From Streptomyces bambusae (GTDB lineage Bacteria; Actinomycetota; Actinomycetes; Streptomycetales; Streptomycetaceae), in the NCBI RefSeq assembly GCF_020532645.1, contig NZ_JAJAUZ010000043.1, forward strand, positions 1 to 64,000: DNA of 64,000 nucleotides. The letters are read 5' to 3'. The notes beneath the pieces were generated by a model. That model made no database searches and had not been told where the DNA came from. It worked only from the letters and a program-made list of their open reading frames with translations. The position numbers and the translations under genes were made by a program. Shown here one piece after another: positions 33,501-40,601 of this stretch; within the stretch, counting starts at the first letter, position 1; each line of letters opens with the position of its first letter.

Positions 33501-34427
33501 GCCCTGTACGCCGAGCTGCTGGGCCGCGAGCAGGTCGGCATCGACGACGGCTTCTTCGCCCTCGGCGGCCACTCGCTGCTCGCCACCCGCCTCAGCGTCC
33601 GCATCCGCAACGAGTTCGACATCGACATCCCGATCCGCACCGTCATCAAGTACCCGACGGTCGCCGAACTCGCCGCGCTGATGCTCGCCGGCGGCGTCCC
33701 CGCCGACGACGCCGACACCTTCGCCGTCGTCCTCCCGCTCAACGAGGACCCGGGCACCGGCAAGGAGCCGGTGTGGTTCTTCCACGGCGGCGGCGGCCTC
33801 GGCTGGGCGTACTACAGCTTCGTCAACCACCTCTCGGACCGCCCGGCGTACGCCCTCCAGTCCCGCGGCTCCGACGGCGAGGACGTGCTCGCCGGCTCCG
33901 TCGAGGAGATGGTCGACGACTACGTCGCCCGGATGCTGGAGATCCAGTCCGAGGGCCCGTTCTACCTGATCGGCTGGTCGTACGGCGGTACCGTCGTGCA
34001 CGCCGTCGCCGACGCCCTCGACCGGCTCGGCCACGAGGTCTCCCTGGTGGCCATCCTGGACGCCCAGCCCGGCGGCCACGGCTTCACCGAGGTGCACGCC
34101 GGCAAGGACTCCGCCGACTACCGGGCGGAACTGGAGGACGACTTCGGCCAGTACATCCGCATGGGCAACCGGCAGGGCTTCCTCGACACCATGGCCCGGG
34201 TCATGGCCAACAACACGGCCCGGATGATGGATTACACCTCCCCGGCCTACCGCGGCGACGTCCTGTACTTCCACGCCTCGCTGGAGGACAAGTCGTACGC
34301 CCACCTGTGGCGGCCGTACGTCCAGGGCGCCCTGGAGGTGCACGAGATGGCGGCCACCCACCACGAGATGCACATGCCGGCGCCCGTGGCCCAGTTCTTC
34401 GAGGTCGTCGGACCGCGGCTGCCGTAG
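30534..34427 (+). CDS. NRPS subunit 4: C-A(threonine)-T-TE
   Basis: A 1297-aa single-module NRPS: C (HHIASDG at 130), A (YTSGSTGRPKG near 616, pocket Asp661, Lys961), T (GGHSLLAT, Ser1014), TE (GWSYGG, Ser1149; THHEMHMPAP near the end). The pocket reads DFWSVGMVHK, one of the standard threonine codes. I chose ATG 30534 over the in-frame ATG at 30513 because AAAGGA lies 8 bases upstream and because it then starts MIPLSFAQRRMW like the other three subunits. The T-TE half is a close paralogue of NRPS3, while the A domains differ clearly. It could be the terminal module adding Thr, or a trans-acting module that makes or releases a Thr-derived unit. The N-terminus lacks a separate docking domain. 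Confidence 0.92.
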   Translation: MIPLSFAQRRMWLLHQLEGGAATYNISAAFRLTGSLDQGALVAAVRDLVDRHQILRTTYATDDDGEPFSRVLSLEEADPRVLTADVAPEDMRGAIDEAVSHGFDLEGELPFRAHLLRAAADEHVLVMVVHHIASDGSSSAPMMRDLISSYAARKEGLAPQWEPLPVQYKEYALWQREVLGEVTDPGSLAAQQVEYWRKELDGVPQPLSLPTDRPRPAEADSHGETIGLSVGADTAAGLQKIADERGASMSMVLQAALAVLLRKLGGGDDLTIGSPIAGRTDEALADLIGFFVNTQVLRADLAGNPTFTELLSQVRDKALTAYEYQDVPFDLLVEAINPERSASYQPLFQVMFAWQSYQKPDLGIPGLDVKFEQAIPSTAMVDLFFSLTMDETGALQGDLQYATQLFDRDSAEVIAARLTRVLEQLAADPTRRIGDIDVLGADERHRLLTEVNDAGGEISAATLPEVFERRAAEHPDRIAVSYEDTSLTYAEANARANRLARHLVAQGVGPESLVGVCLERSAELVVALLAVLKAGGAYLPIDPDSPADRIAYIVQDSKPVLMVTTSDNAAAQELAQDLPQVYLDQTDGLDGHSADDLTDADRRTALTSAHPAYVIYTSGSTGRPKGVLIPHRNVIGLFTATADFSFGADDVWTLFHSYAFDFSVWELWGPLLHGGRLVVVPYDVSRSPADFLKLLAREQVTVLNQTPSAFYQLVQADADEPGQDLALRYVVFGGEALDLNRLADWYARHASDAPVLVNMYGITETTVHVTRIDLDEHAADRFRASVIGPAVPGLHAYVLDTNLMPAATGVTGELYVGGYGLARGYHGRSDLTASRFVANPFGGPGERMYRSGDLVRWSKNGQLEYVGRADSQVKVRGFRIELGEIEQSLAGHPEVAQAVVLVRENGADDKRIVAYVVPEDGTAAEGFADRLTEYLHGRLPSYMVPSALIALDDIPLTSNGKLDKRALPDEDTGAAVSREPRNAYERRLCALYAELLGREQVGIDDGFFALGGHSLLATRLSVRIRNEFDIDIPIRTVIKYPTVAELAALMLAGGVPADDADTFAVVLPLNEDPGTGKEPVWFFHGGGGLGWAYYSFVNHLSDRPAYALQSRGSDGEDVLAGSVEEMVDDYVARMLEIQSEGPFYLIGWSYGGTVVHAVADALDRLGHEVSLVAILDAQPGGHGFTEVHAGKDSADYRAELEDDFGQYIRMGNRQGFLDTMARVMANNTARMMDYTSPAYRGDVLYFHASLEDKSYAHLWRPYVQGALEVHEMAATHHEMHMPAPVAQFFEVVGPRLP

Positions 34428-34453
34428 CGCAGCGCGGCCGCAGGGCCACCACC

Positions 34454-34476
34454 GCAGGGCCGCGCCGCGGCCCTGC
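34454..34476. terminator. Hairpin after NRPS4
   Basis: A perfect 10-bp stem (GCAGGGCCGC and complement) with a 3-base loop lies 26 bases after the NRPS4 stop, in the 90-base gap before the type II thioesterase. It is a likely terminator or attenuator. Confidence 0.55.
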
Positions 34477-34517
34477 CCACCATCAACAGACTGTCCAAGA
34501 GATTGGGGTTGGTCGGG

Positions 34518-35252
34518 GTGTCAGAGCCCGACGTGTCCGCCGTGCCGGGGGACCAGACCACGCTGCTGTGCGTGCCGTTCGCGGGCGCGGGCCCGTCGTT
34601 CTTCCACCCGTGGCGGGACCTGTCCGCCGGCCGCTGGCGCGTGACGTCGGTCGAGCTGCCGGGCCGGGAACGCCGCATCCTGGAGGAGCCGTACCGCAAC
34701 GTCGTCGAGGCCGCCAAGGGCTCGATCGACGACATCGTCGCGGACCTCGGCGACAACGCGAAGGTCGTGCTGTTCGGGCACAGCCTCGGCGCCGTCCTCG
34801 CGTACGAGCTGGTGCACCTGCTGACGGCGCGCGGCATCGACGTGCAGCGTCTGGTCGTCAGCGGCTCACCGGGTCCCTGGACCCAGCGCGAGCGCCGGGC
34901 CTCCGGCCTGGAGGACGACGAGTTCCTCGCCCGCGTCGAGGAGTTCGCCGGCTTCCGCCACGAGGCGCTGGACCACCCGGAGATGCGCGAGCTGATCCTC
35001 CCGGTGCTCCAGGCCGACTGCGAGATGCACGAGAACTACGTGCCGAGCATCGACGACCCGGTCACCGTGCCGATCACCTCGCTGCGCGGCGAGGTCGACG
35101 GCCTGGTCACCGCCGAGGAGGGCCGCCAGTGGCAGGCGGCCACCACCGGCACCTTCGACTACGTGGAGTTCCCCGGCGACCACATGTACCTGGTCGACGC
35201 CGGCCGTGAGGTGCTCGACGTGATCGAGGCGCAGTCCGCCGGCGACCGCTGA
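34518..35252 (+). CDS. Type II thioesterase (second copy)
   Basis: A 244-aa alpha/beta hydrolase with the classic GHSLG nucleophile motif (Ser89), the N-terminal LLCVPFAGAGPSFFHPW block, LPGRERR and the C-terminal His in FPGDHMYL. It matches actinomycete editing thioesterases of NRPS clusters. The start is not certain: GTG 34518 gives VSEPDVSAVPGDQTTLLCVPF, while TTG codons at 34503 and 34509 are in frame and no site has an ideal ribosome binding sequence. Its place directly after the NRPS genes suggests that it proof-reads NRPS1-4, whereas the other conventional type II thioesterase sits with the SARP. Confidence 0.9.
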   Translation: MSEPDVSAVPGDQTTLLCVPFAGAGPSFFHPWRDLSAGRWRVTSVELPGRERRILEEPYRNVVEAAKGSIDDIVADLGDNAKVVLFGHSLGAVLAYELVHLLTARGIDVQRLVVSGSPGPWTQRERRASGLEDDEFLARVEEFAGFRHEALDHPEMRELILPVLQADCEMHENYVPSIDDPVTVPITSLRGEVDGLVTAEEGRQWQAATTGTFDYVEFPGDHMYLVDAGREVLDVIEAQSAGDR

Positions 35253-35305
35253 CCCGGCAGGCGGGCCCGCGCCCGTCCGCGCGGGACCGTTCGAGCGCCC
35301 TTGAC

Positions 35306-35340
35306 CCGCGGCGATGCGGAATCACCCCGCATCGCCGCGG
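35306..35340. terminator. Hairpin between the thioesterase and ABC genes
   Basis: A perfect 14-bp stem (CCGCGGCGATGCGG at 35306-35319, complement at 35327-35340) with a 7-base loop lies 53 bases after the thioesterase stop. This suggests that the ABC genes have their own promoter or are reached by read-through. Confidence 0.65.
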
Positions 35341-35371
35341 TGTCAGGGCGGTGACAGGCCGGTGACAGGCC
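35339..35371 (+). promoter_or_regulatory. Three 11-bp direct repeats upstream of the ABC genes (SARP-like site)
   Basis: Three head-to-tail units, GGTGTCAGGGC, GGTGACAGGCC and GGTGACAGGCC, start at 35339, 35350 and 35361. The exact 11-bp period places each on the same face of the helix, which is the pattern of SARP operators. They end 19 bases before the ABC ATG. No obvious -10 lies between, so a leaderless or short-leader promoter, or a different function, must be considered. Confidence 0.45.
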
Positions 35372-35390
35372 CGGAGAGGAAAGTGGAGGC

Positions 35391-36344
35391 ATGAGAAGTT
35401 CAGCGATCGCAGTTTCTGGGCTGCGCAAGGCATATGGCGACAAGGTCGTCCTGGACGGTGTCGACTTCGACGTCGCCGCCGGGTCGATCTTCTCCCTGCT
35501 CGGCCCCAACGGGGCCGGCAAGACGACCACCGTCAACATCCTGACCACGCTGATGAAGCACGACGCGGGCTCGGTGCGCATCGCCGGCCACGACGTGGCG
35601 AGCGAGACCAAGAAGGTCCGCTCCGCGATCGGCGTCACCGGTCAGTACGCCGCCGTGGACGAGCTGCTGACGGGGCGTGAGAACCTCCGGCTGATGACCG
35701 ACCTGAAGCGCGTGCCCAACGGCGACAAGCTGGTCGACCAGCTGCTGGAGCGCTTCGACCTGGTCGCCTCCGCGGACAAGATGTCGGCGACCTACTCCGG
35801 CGGCATGCGCCGCAAGCTCGACCTGGCGATGACCCTGGTCGGCAACCCGGAGATCATCTTCCTCGACGAGCCGACCACGGGCCTCGACCCGCGCAGCCGG
35901 CGCACCATGTGGCAGATCGTCCGCGAGCTGGTGGCCGAGGGCACCACCATCTTCCTCACCACCCAGTACCTGGAGGAGGCCGACCAGCTCGCCGACCGGA
36001 TCGCGGTCCTCAACGGCGGCCGCCTGGTCGCCCAGGGCACCCCGGAGGAGCTGAAGCGCCAGATCCCCGGAACCCACGTACGGTTCCGGTTCGCCGACCA
36101 GTTCGAGCTGGACGCGGCCGCGCGGATCCTCGTCGAGGCCACCCGCGACGACGAGGAGCTCATCCTGCGGGTGCCGAGCGACGGCGAGACCCGCTCGCTG
36201 CGCGCCCTGCTGGACCGCCTCGACGCGAGCGGGCTCGACGCCCAGGAGTTCTCGGTGCAGCGCCCCGACCTGGACGACGTCTTCCTCGCCCTGACCGAGA
36301 ACACCAGCACCGAGCACCTGAGCAAGGAGGCGATCGCACAGTGA
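35391..36344 (+). CDS. ABC exporter ATP-binding subunit (DrrA-like)
   Basis: A 317-aa nucleotide-binding protein of the DrrA/antibiotic resistance exporter type, expected to drive export of the product with the permease that follows. Walker A is GPNGAGKTT (Lys44), the signature is YSGGM as in DrrA-like members, and Walker B is IIFLDEPTTGLDP. The C-terminal extension ending in RPDLDDVFLALT is typical of the DrrA family, where it contacts the membrane subunit. The start ATG has GAGAGGA and GGAGG just upstream. The stop overlaps the permease GTG (GTGA). It is likely to serve for self-resistance. Confidence 0.93.
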   Translation: MRSSAIAVSGLRKAYGDKVVLDGVDFDVAAGSIFSLLGPNGAGKTTTVNILTTLMKHDAGSVRIAGHDVASETKKVRSAIGVTGQYAAVDELLTGRENLRLMTDLKRVPNGDKLVDQLLERFDLVASADKMSATYSGGMRRKLDLAMTLVGNPEIIFLDEPTTGLDPRSRRTMWQIVRELVAEGTTIFLTTQYLEEADQLADRIAVLNGGRLVAQGTPEELKRQIPGTHVRFRFADQFELDAAARILVEATRDDEELILRVPSDGETRSLRALLDRLDASGLDAQEFSVQRPDLDDVFLALTENTSTEHLSKEAIAQ

Positions 36345-37102
36345 GCGCTGTCTCGACGCCGTTGGCCGATTCCACGATCATGCTGCGCCGCAACCTGAAG
36401 CACACCACGCGCAACCCCGTGGCGATCTTCAACGCGGTGCTGTTCCCGATCATCATCATGCTCATGTTCGTCGGAGTGTTCGGCGGCGCGTTCAGCGTCG
36501 GCGCCGACTACGTCGACTACGCCACCCCCGGCCTGCTCGTCATGGCCATCAGCTACGGCCTGGGCGCCACCGCCACCGCCGTCAACTCCGACATGACCAC
36601 GGGCGTCATCAACCGCTTCAAGGTCATGGACGTCTCCCGCGGCTCCATGCTGACCGGGCACGTCATCGTCACCACCGTGCGCTGCCTGGTGTCCTGCGCC
36701 GCCATCATCGGCGTCGCCTTCGCCATGGGCTTCAGCCCGAAGGCGAGCGCCCTGGACTGGCTCGGCGTGTTCGGCGTCATCGTGCTGCTGAGCCTCGGGG
36801 CCGGCTGGCTCACCGTCGCCCTGGGCCTGGCCGCGAAGACCGCCGAGTCGGCGGGCCTGGCCACCGTGCCGCTGATCATGCTGCCGTTCCTCAGCAGCGC
36901 GTTCGTCCCGGCGGACACCATGGGCGCCGGCGTGCGCCAGTTCGCCGAGTACCAGCCCTTCACCCCGATCATCGAGACGCTGCGCGGCCTGCTGCTCGGC
37001 GAGGTGGCCGGCGGCGACCTGGCCGCCGCCGTCGCCTGGTGCGTCGGCTTCGTGATCGTCGGCTACGTGTGGTCGGTGTCCACGTTCAACAAGCGGGCGT
37101 GA
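36341..37102 (+). CDS. ABC-2 type permease (DrrB-like)
   Basis: A 253-aa integral membrane protein with about six hydrophobic segments, for example VAIFNAVLFPIIIMLMFVGVF, the LLVMAISYGLGATATAV region, IVTTVRCLVSCAAIIGVAFAM, WLGVFGVIVLLSLGAGW, VPLIMLPFLSSAFV and AAVAWCVGFVIVGYVW. The FLSSAFVP...P-FTPI pattern is common in DrrB-like ABC-2 permeases. The GTG start overlaps the stop of the ATP-binding gene, so the pair is translationally coupled. It probably forms a homodimeric export channel for the mature depsipeptide. The ABC pair is followed by a terminator. Confidence 0.92.
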   Translation: MSAVSTPLADSTIMLRRNLKHTTRNPVAIFNAVLFPIIIMLMFVGVFGGAFSVGADYVDYATPGLLVMAISYGLGATATAVNSDMTTGVINRFKVMDVSRGSMLTGHVIVTTVRCLVSCAAIIGVAFAMGFSPKASALDWLGVFGVIVLLSLGAGWLTVALGLAAKTAESAGLATVPLIMLPFLSSAFVPADTMGAGVRQFAEYQPFTPIIETLRGLLLGEVAGGDLAAAVAWCVGFVIVGYVWSVSTFNKRA

Positions 37103-37138
37103 CCCGCCGGCCCGGCCCCCGGCCGGTGCCCCCCGCGC

Positions 37139-37178
37139 AAGCCGCCTCGGCGCAAGACCCCCGTCGCCGAGGCGGCTT
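37139..37178 (+). terminator. Terminator after the ABC permease
   Basis: A perfect 14-bp stem (AAGCCGCCTCGGCG at 37139-37152, complement at 37165-37178) with a 12-base loop lies 36 bases after the permease stop. It ends the plus-strand transcript that meets the minus-strand monooxygenase. Confidence 0.8.
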
Positions 37179-37235
37179 CGCCGTGTCCGGGGCCGGCGAG
37201 CCCGGGAGACGCGGCGGTACGCGCGGGCATGCGAC

Positions 37236-37274
37236 GGCGGCCGCCGGGACCCTCTCAGGGTCCCGGCGGCCGCC
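37236..37274 (-). terminator. Very strong terminator after the flavin monooxygenase
   Basis: A perfect 18-bp stem (37236-37253 and 37257-37274, beginning GGCGGCCGCCGGGACCCT) has a 3-base loop. It lies 17 bases beyond the end of the minus-strand monooxygenase gene. Together with the hairpin at 37139 it insulates two convergent transcripts. Confidence 0.85.
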
Positions 37275-37291
37275 CTCGTCGTACCGGTGGC

Positions 37292-38809
37292 TCAGCCCTG
37301 GCGGGCCGGGCCGAACCAGGTGGTGAGCGCCGCCCGCAGCGCCGCCGCGTCCGGCTCCTCGCCGGGGTGCGCCGCCCAGGCCACGTGCCCGTCGGGACGG
37401 ACCAGGACCGCCGCCGGAGCCGGCACCTCGTCGATCGACGGGACCGGCCAGGCCTCCTCCTCGGCGACCGCCTCGACGTAGTCGACCCGGTCCGCCCAGC
37501 CCTTGGCCACCGCCGCCACGACGGGGTTGCCCTCCAGACCGACCAGGACCGGCCGGCCCTCGTGCAGCAGCTCGTACACGCAGGTCTCGCCGTCGGCCGT
37601 CTTCAGGTCCGCGTCCGGGACCCGGCGCCCCACCAGCGGGTGGTCGCCGTCGAGGGCGTAGCGGACGTCCAGCGCGGTCAGCATGCCCCGCAGGTGCCGG
37701 TTGACGTCGTCGAACACCATCAGCTCGCCGAAGATCTCGCGCAGCGCGTCGTGCTGCGCCCCCGGACGGGCCAGCGCCGACTGCGCCCGGGTGTTCTGCA
37801 GCACCCGCGCGCCGACCGGGTGCCGCTCGGCGTGGTAGGTGTCCAGCAGGCTCTCCGGAGCGTCTCCGCGCACCACCGAGGCCAGCTTCCAGCCCAGGTT
37901 GACGGCGTCCTGCACGCCCATGTTCAGACCCTGGCCGCCGGCCGGGAAGTGGATGTGCGCCGCGTCGCCCGCGAGCAGCACCCGGCCCTCCCGGTACCGG
38001 TCGGCCTGCCGGGCGGCGTCGTTGAACCGGGACACCCAGCGCGGGCTGTTGATGCCGAAGTCGGTGCCGGCCACCCGGACCAGGGACTCCCGCAGCTGCT
38101 CGAACGTCACCGGCTCGTCGCGGCCCACCACCCGGTCGTACTCGGAGGTGATGACCCGGAACCAGCCCGGCTCGAACGCGATCGCCGAGTAGTCGCCGGC
38201 CGGGGTGCGCCGCACCCAGACGTAGTCCTCGCGCAGCTCCGGCAGTTCGACGTCGCCGATCAGCGCCGTCATGGTGGCCGGCGTCCCGGGGAAGCCGATG
38301 CCGGCCAGCTTGCGGACCGCGGACCGGCCGCCGTCGCAGCCCACCAGCCAGCGCGCCCGCAGACTCGTCGTCCCGGCGTCTTCCGAGCCGGTCTCGACCG
38401 TCACTCCGTCGGCGTCCTGCCGGATTCCGATCACCTCGGAAGAGCGGCGGATCCGCACCCCGAGTTCCCCGGCCCATTCCTCCAGCAGCTGCTCGATCGT
38501 CGACTGCAGGATCATCAGCGGATAGGGATGCCTCGACTCCGAGTCGTCGAAGTCCAGATACATGCCGGAGAAATGACCGACCGGCTGGAGTTCGCCGGCG
38601 TCGAGAAAACGGTCGAGAATGCCGCGCTGGTCCAGGACCTCCAGGGTGCGGGAGTGGATCCCGCCGGCCCTGGATTCGCCCGTGCGGTCCGGAAGCCGCT
38701 CGACGACCATCACGTCGACGCCCGCCAGCCGCAGCTCACAGGCGAGCATCAAGCCCGTCGGCCCGGCCCCCGCGACGATCACGTCCGCGTCCATGCCGGT
38801 GTGTTCCAC
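37292..38809 (-). CDS. Class A flavin-dependent monooxygenase (aromatic/polyketide hydroxylase type)
   Basis: A 505-aa FAD monooxygenase of the group that includes PgaE/RdmE-type polyketide hydroxylases and rifampicin monooxygenases. Motifs: DVIVAGAGPTGLMLACEL (FAD binding, residues 9-26), GGIHSRTLEVLDQRG, the mid-chain LVGCDGGRSAVRK and GDAAHIHFPAGGQGLNMGVQDAVNLGWKLA. A thioredoxin-like C-terminal region follows, as is usual in this class. I chose the GTG at 38809 because GAGGGGG lies 6 bases upstream; upstream and downstream alternatives (GTG 38824, ATG 38794) are in frame. It is transcribed away from the PCP-P450-PKS operon. It may hydroxylate the polyketide or peptide, or detoxify a foreign compound; the substrate is not shown. 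Confidence 0.88.
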   Translation of the reverse strand: MEHTGMDADVIVAGAGPTGLMLACELRLAGVDVMVVERLPDRTGESRAGGIHSRTLEVLDQRGILDRFLDAGELQPVGHFSGMYLDFDDSESRHPYPLMILQSTIEQLLEEWAGELGVRIRRSSEVIGIRQDADGVTVETGSEDAGTTSLRARWLVGCDGGRSAVRKLAGIGFPGTPATMTALIGDVELPELREDYVWVRRTPAGDYSAIAFEPGWFRVITSEYDRVVGRDEPVTFEQLRESLVRVAGTDFGINSPRWVSRFNDAARQADRYREGRVLLAGDAAHIHFPAGGQGLNMGVQDAVNLGWKLASVVRGDAPESLLDTYHAERHPVGARVLQNTRAQSALARPGAQHDALREIFGELMVFDDVNRHLRGMLTALDVRYALDGDHPLVGRRVPDADLKTADGETCVYELLHEGRPVLVGLEGNPVVAAVAKGWADRVDYVEAVAEEEAWPVPSIDEVPAPAAVLVRPDGHVAWAAHPGEEPDAAALRAALTTWFGPARQG

Positions 38810-38837
38810 GTCGATCCCCCTCACTCCACTGAGCCTC

Positions 38838-39025
38838 TAACGTCGTTAAATCCCCCCCACGTTCACTGAACGCGGATCGGCCGGTCAAGGAACGCCGGTT
38901 CCGGTACGGGGCGCGCCGGCGGTGGACTCCCGTCCCGCCGGCGGGACGGGAAGCATGTTCCCGGACGTGAATTCACGCGACACTCGACACGGCCATTCAG
39001 AGAATTCGTCCCGCCGGCGGGACGA
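38838..39025. promoter_or_regulatory. Divergent promoter region packed with palindromes
   Basis: The 257-bp gap between the minus-strand monooxygenase and the PCP-P450-PKS operon holds six inverted repeats. They are TAACG-T-CGTTA (38838-38848), CGTTCA-C-TGAACG (38860-38872), GGAAC-GCCG-GTTCC (38889-38902), a 24-bp perfect palindrome centred on GTCCCGCCGGCGGGAC (38928-38951), CGTGAATTCACG (38966-38977) and a 20-bp perfect palindrome with the same 16-bp core (39006-39025). The two copies of that core are 76 bp apart. Such density points to one or more repressors or activators controlling both directions. No regulator gene lies next to it. Confidence 0.6.
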
Positions 39026-39066
39026 CATACGGGTCTCCCGGTCGGCAGAGGAAGGAAAGAACGGCA

Positions 39067-39354
39067 ATGGAATCGTCGCCGCAGGTGCTCCACCCGCGAG
39101 GTGGACAGGACGCGAACGCCCCGAAGTCGCTGGCGCAGGAAATCGCCGAGCTGTGGGGTGAATTCCTCGCCGACGGAAAGGTCGGCGTGGAGGACGACTT
39201 CTTCGTGCTCGGCGGCAACTCGCTGACCGGCATCAAGATCATCGAGCGGGTGTCGCAGGACTTCGGCGTCCAGCTGTCCGTCCGCGACTTCTACCTGGCG
39301 CAGACCCCCACCCGTGTCGCCGAGCTGATCGAGCAGGGGAGGGCGGCGGCGTGA
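39067..39354 (+). CDS. Stand-alone peptidyl carrier protein (PCP-2)
   Basis: A 95-aa carrier protein with the phosphopantetheine site in FFVLGGNSLTGIKI and a following helix region (QDFGVQLSVRDFYLAQTPTRVAELIEQ). The first 20 or so residues are a variable lead. GGAAGGA lies about 10 bases before the ATG. Its stop overlaps the P450 GTG start (GTGA), and the P450 overlaps the Cys-type thioesterase (ATGA), so these three are made together. This strongly suggests that the P450 works on an amino acid held on this carrier and that the third protein unloads or transfers it. It is distinct in sequence from PCP-1 at 9342. Confidence 0.93.
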   Translation: MESSPQVLHPRGGQDANAPKSLAQEIAELWGEFLADGKVGVEDDFFVLGGNSLTGIKIIERVSQDFGVQLSVRDFYLAQTPTRVAELIEQGRAAA

Positions 39355-40601
39355 GGCTGACGCCCGGCCCCCCGCGCGACGTCGACCTCGCCACCGTCGA
39401 CCTGTTCGACCTGGACCTCTACACGGACGGCGACCCGCACCCGATCTGGGACGTCATGCGCGCCCAGGCCCCGCTGCACCACCAGGTGCTGCCGGACGGC
39501 CGCGAGTTCTGGTCGGTCACCCGGTACGAGGACGTCCGCCGGGTGCTCAGCGACCACCGCGAGTTCACCTCCGAACGCGGCACGGTCCCCACCCACCTCG
39601 GCACGGACGACCCCGCCGCCGGCGTGCTGATGACCTCCACCGACCCGCCGCGGCACACCGAGGTCCGCCGCCCGCTCGGCTCCAAGCTGACCGCGCGCGC
39701 CGTGCAGTCCTGGGAGGAGAAGATCCGCGGCACCGTCGTGCGGTTCCTCCAGCCCGCGGTCGACGGCCAGGTCTTCGACCTGGCCGAGAAGGCGCTGCTG
39801 CTGCCGGCCCTGGTCACCGGACCGCTGCTCGGCATCCCCGAGAAGGACTGGGAAGAGCTGGTCCAGCTGACCGCCATGGTCACGGCCCCCTCGGACCCGC
39901 ACTTCCAGATCGGCAGCGAGGCGGCCACCCTGGCCATCTCCCACCACGAGCTGCTCAACTACGTCCGCGACTGGGTGAAGAACCACCGGGTGGCCGGCGA
40001 GGAGGACGAGAGCCTCCTGCACCACCTGATGTCCGTCCGCCCGGGCGGCGAGCCGCTGTCCGACGAGGAGATCGCCCTCGACGGCTACAGCATCCTGCTG
40101 GGCGCCAACGTCACCACCCCGCACACCGTGTCGGGCACCGTCGAGGCGCTCATCGAGCGCCCCGTCCAGTGGGACAAGGCGGCCTCCGACCTGTCGCTGG
40201 TCCCCAACCTCGTCGAGGAGGGCCTGCGCTGGACCTCCGCCGCGTGCAACTTCATGCGGTACGCGGCCAAGGACGTCGAGATCGGCGGGGGCACCATCCC
40301 GGCCGGCGGCGCCGTCGTGGCGTGGATCGGCTCGGGCAACCGGGACGAGTCCATGTTCCCGGACCCGCACACCTTCGACATCACGCGGGCCGGCGCCAAG
40401 CGGCACGGGGCCTTCGGGTTCGGCACCCACTTCTGCATCGGGGCCCCGCTGGCCCGGATGACGCTGCGCATCTTCTTCGAGGAGCTGCTCACCCGCTTCG
40501 AGTCGCTGGAGTTCGCCGGCGAGGCGCAGCACCTGCGCTCGTACTTCATCGCCGGCATGACCCACCTGCCGATCACCGGCAAGAAACGGCAGACGCCATG
40601 A
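39351..40601 (+). CDS. Cytochrome P450, probably acting on a carrier-bound amino acid
   Basis: A 416-aa soluble bacterial P450. The heme ligand is in FGFGTHFCIGAPLAR (Cys362), and the ExxR pair is seen in LVEEGLRW. The oxygen-binding I-helix reads GANVTTP (251-257), so the usual acidic residue before Thr-Thr is Val. This departure is seen in some P450s that act on substrates held by carrier proteins. By genomic coupling to PCP-2 and a shuttle-like thioesterase, the best guess is beta-hydroxylation of a PCP-bound amino acid, as by NikQ, NovI or the skyllamycin P450; alpha-hydroxylation of the polyketide acyl chain is the main alternative. The GTG start overlaps the PCP-2 stop. Confidence 0.88.
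   Translation: MRLTPGPPRDVDLATVDLFDLDLYTDGDPHPIWDVMRAQAPLHHQVLPDGREFWSVTRYEDVRRVLSDHREFTSERGTVPTHLGTDDPAAGVLMTSTDPPRHTEVRRPLGSKLTARAVQSWEEKIRGTVVRFLQPAVDGQVFDLAEKALLLPALVTGPLLGIPEKDWEELVQLTAMVTAPSDPHFQIGSEAATLAISHHELLNYVRDWVKNHRVAGEEDESLLHHLMSVRPGGEPLSDEEIALDGYSILLGANVTTPHTVSGTVEALIERPVQWDKAASDLSLVPNLVEEGLRWTSAACNFMRYAAKDVEIGGGTIPAGGAVVAWIGSGNRDESMFPDPHTFDITRAGAKRHGAFGFGTHFCIGAPLARMTLRIFFEELLTRFESLEFAGEAQHLRSYFIAGMTHLPITGKKRQTP

Noticed and set aside
37292..38809. Flavin monooxygenase as an ornithine N-hydroxylase (KtzI-like) for piperazate
   Set aside because: Its GAGPTG and GDAAHIHFPAGGQGLN motifs place it in the class A aromatic/polyketide hydroxylase group, not in the class B N-hydroxylase group.
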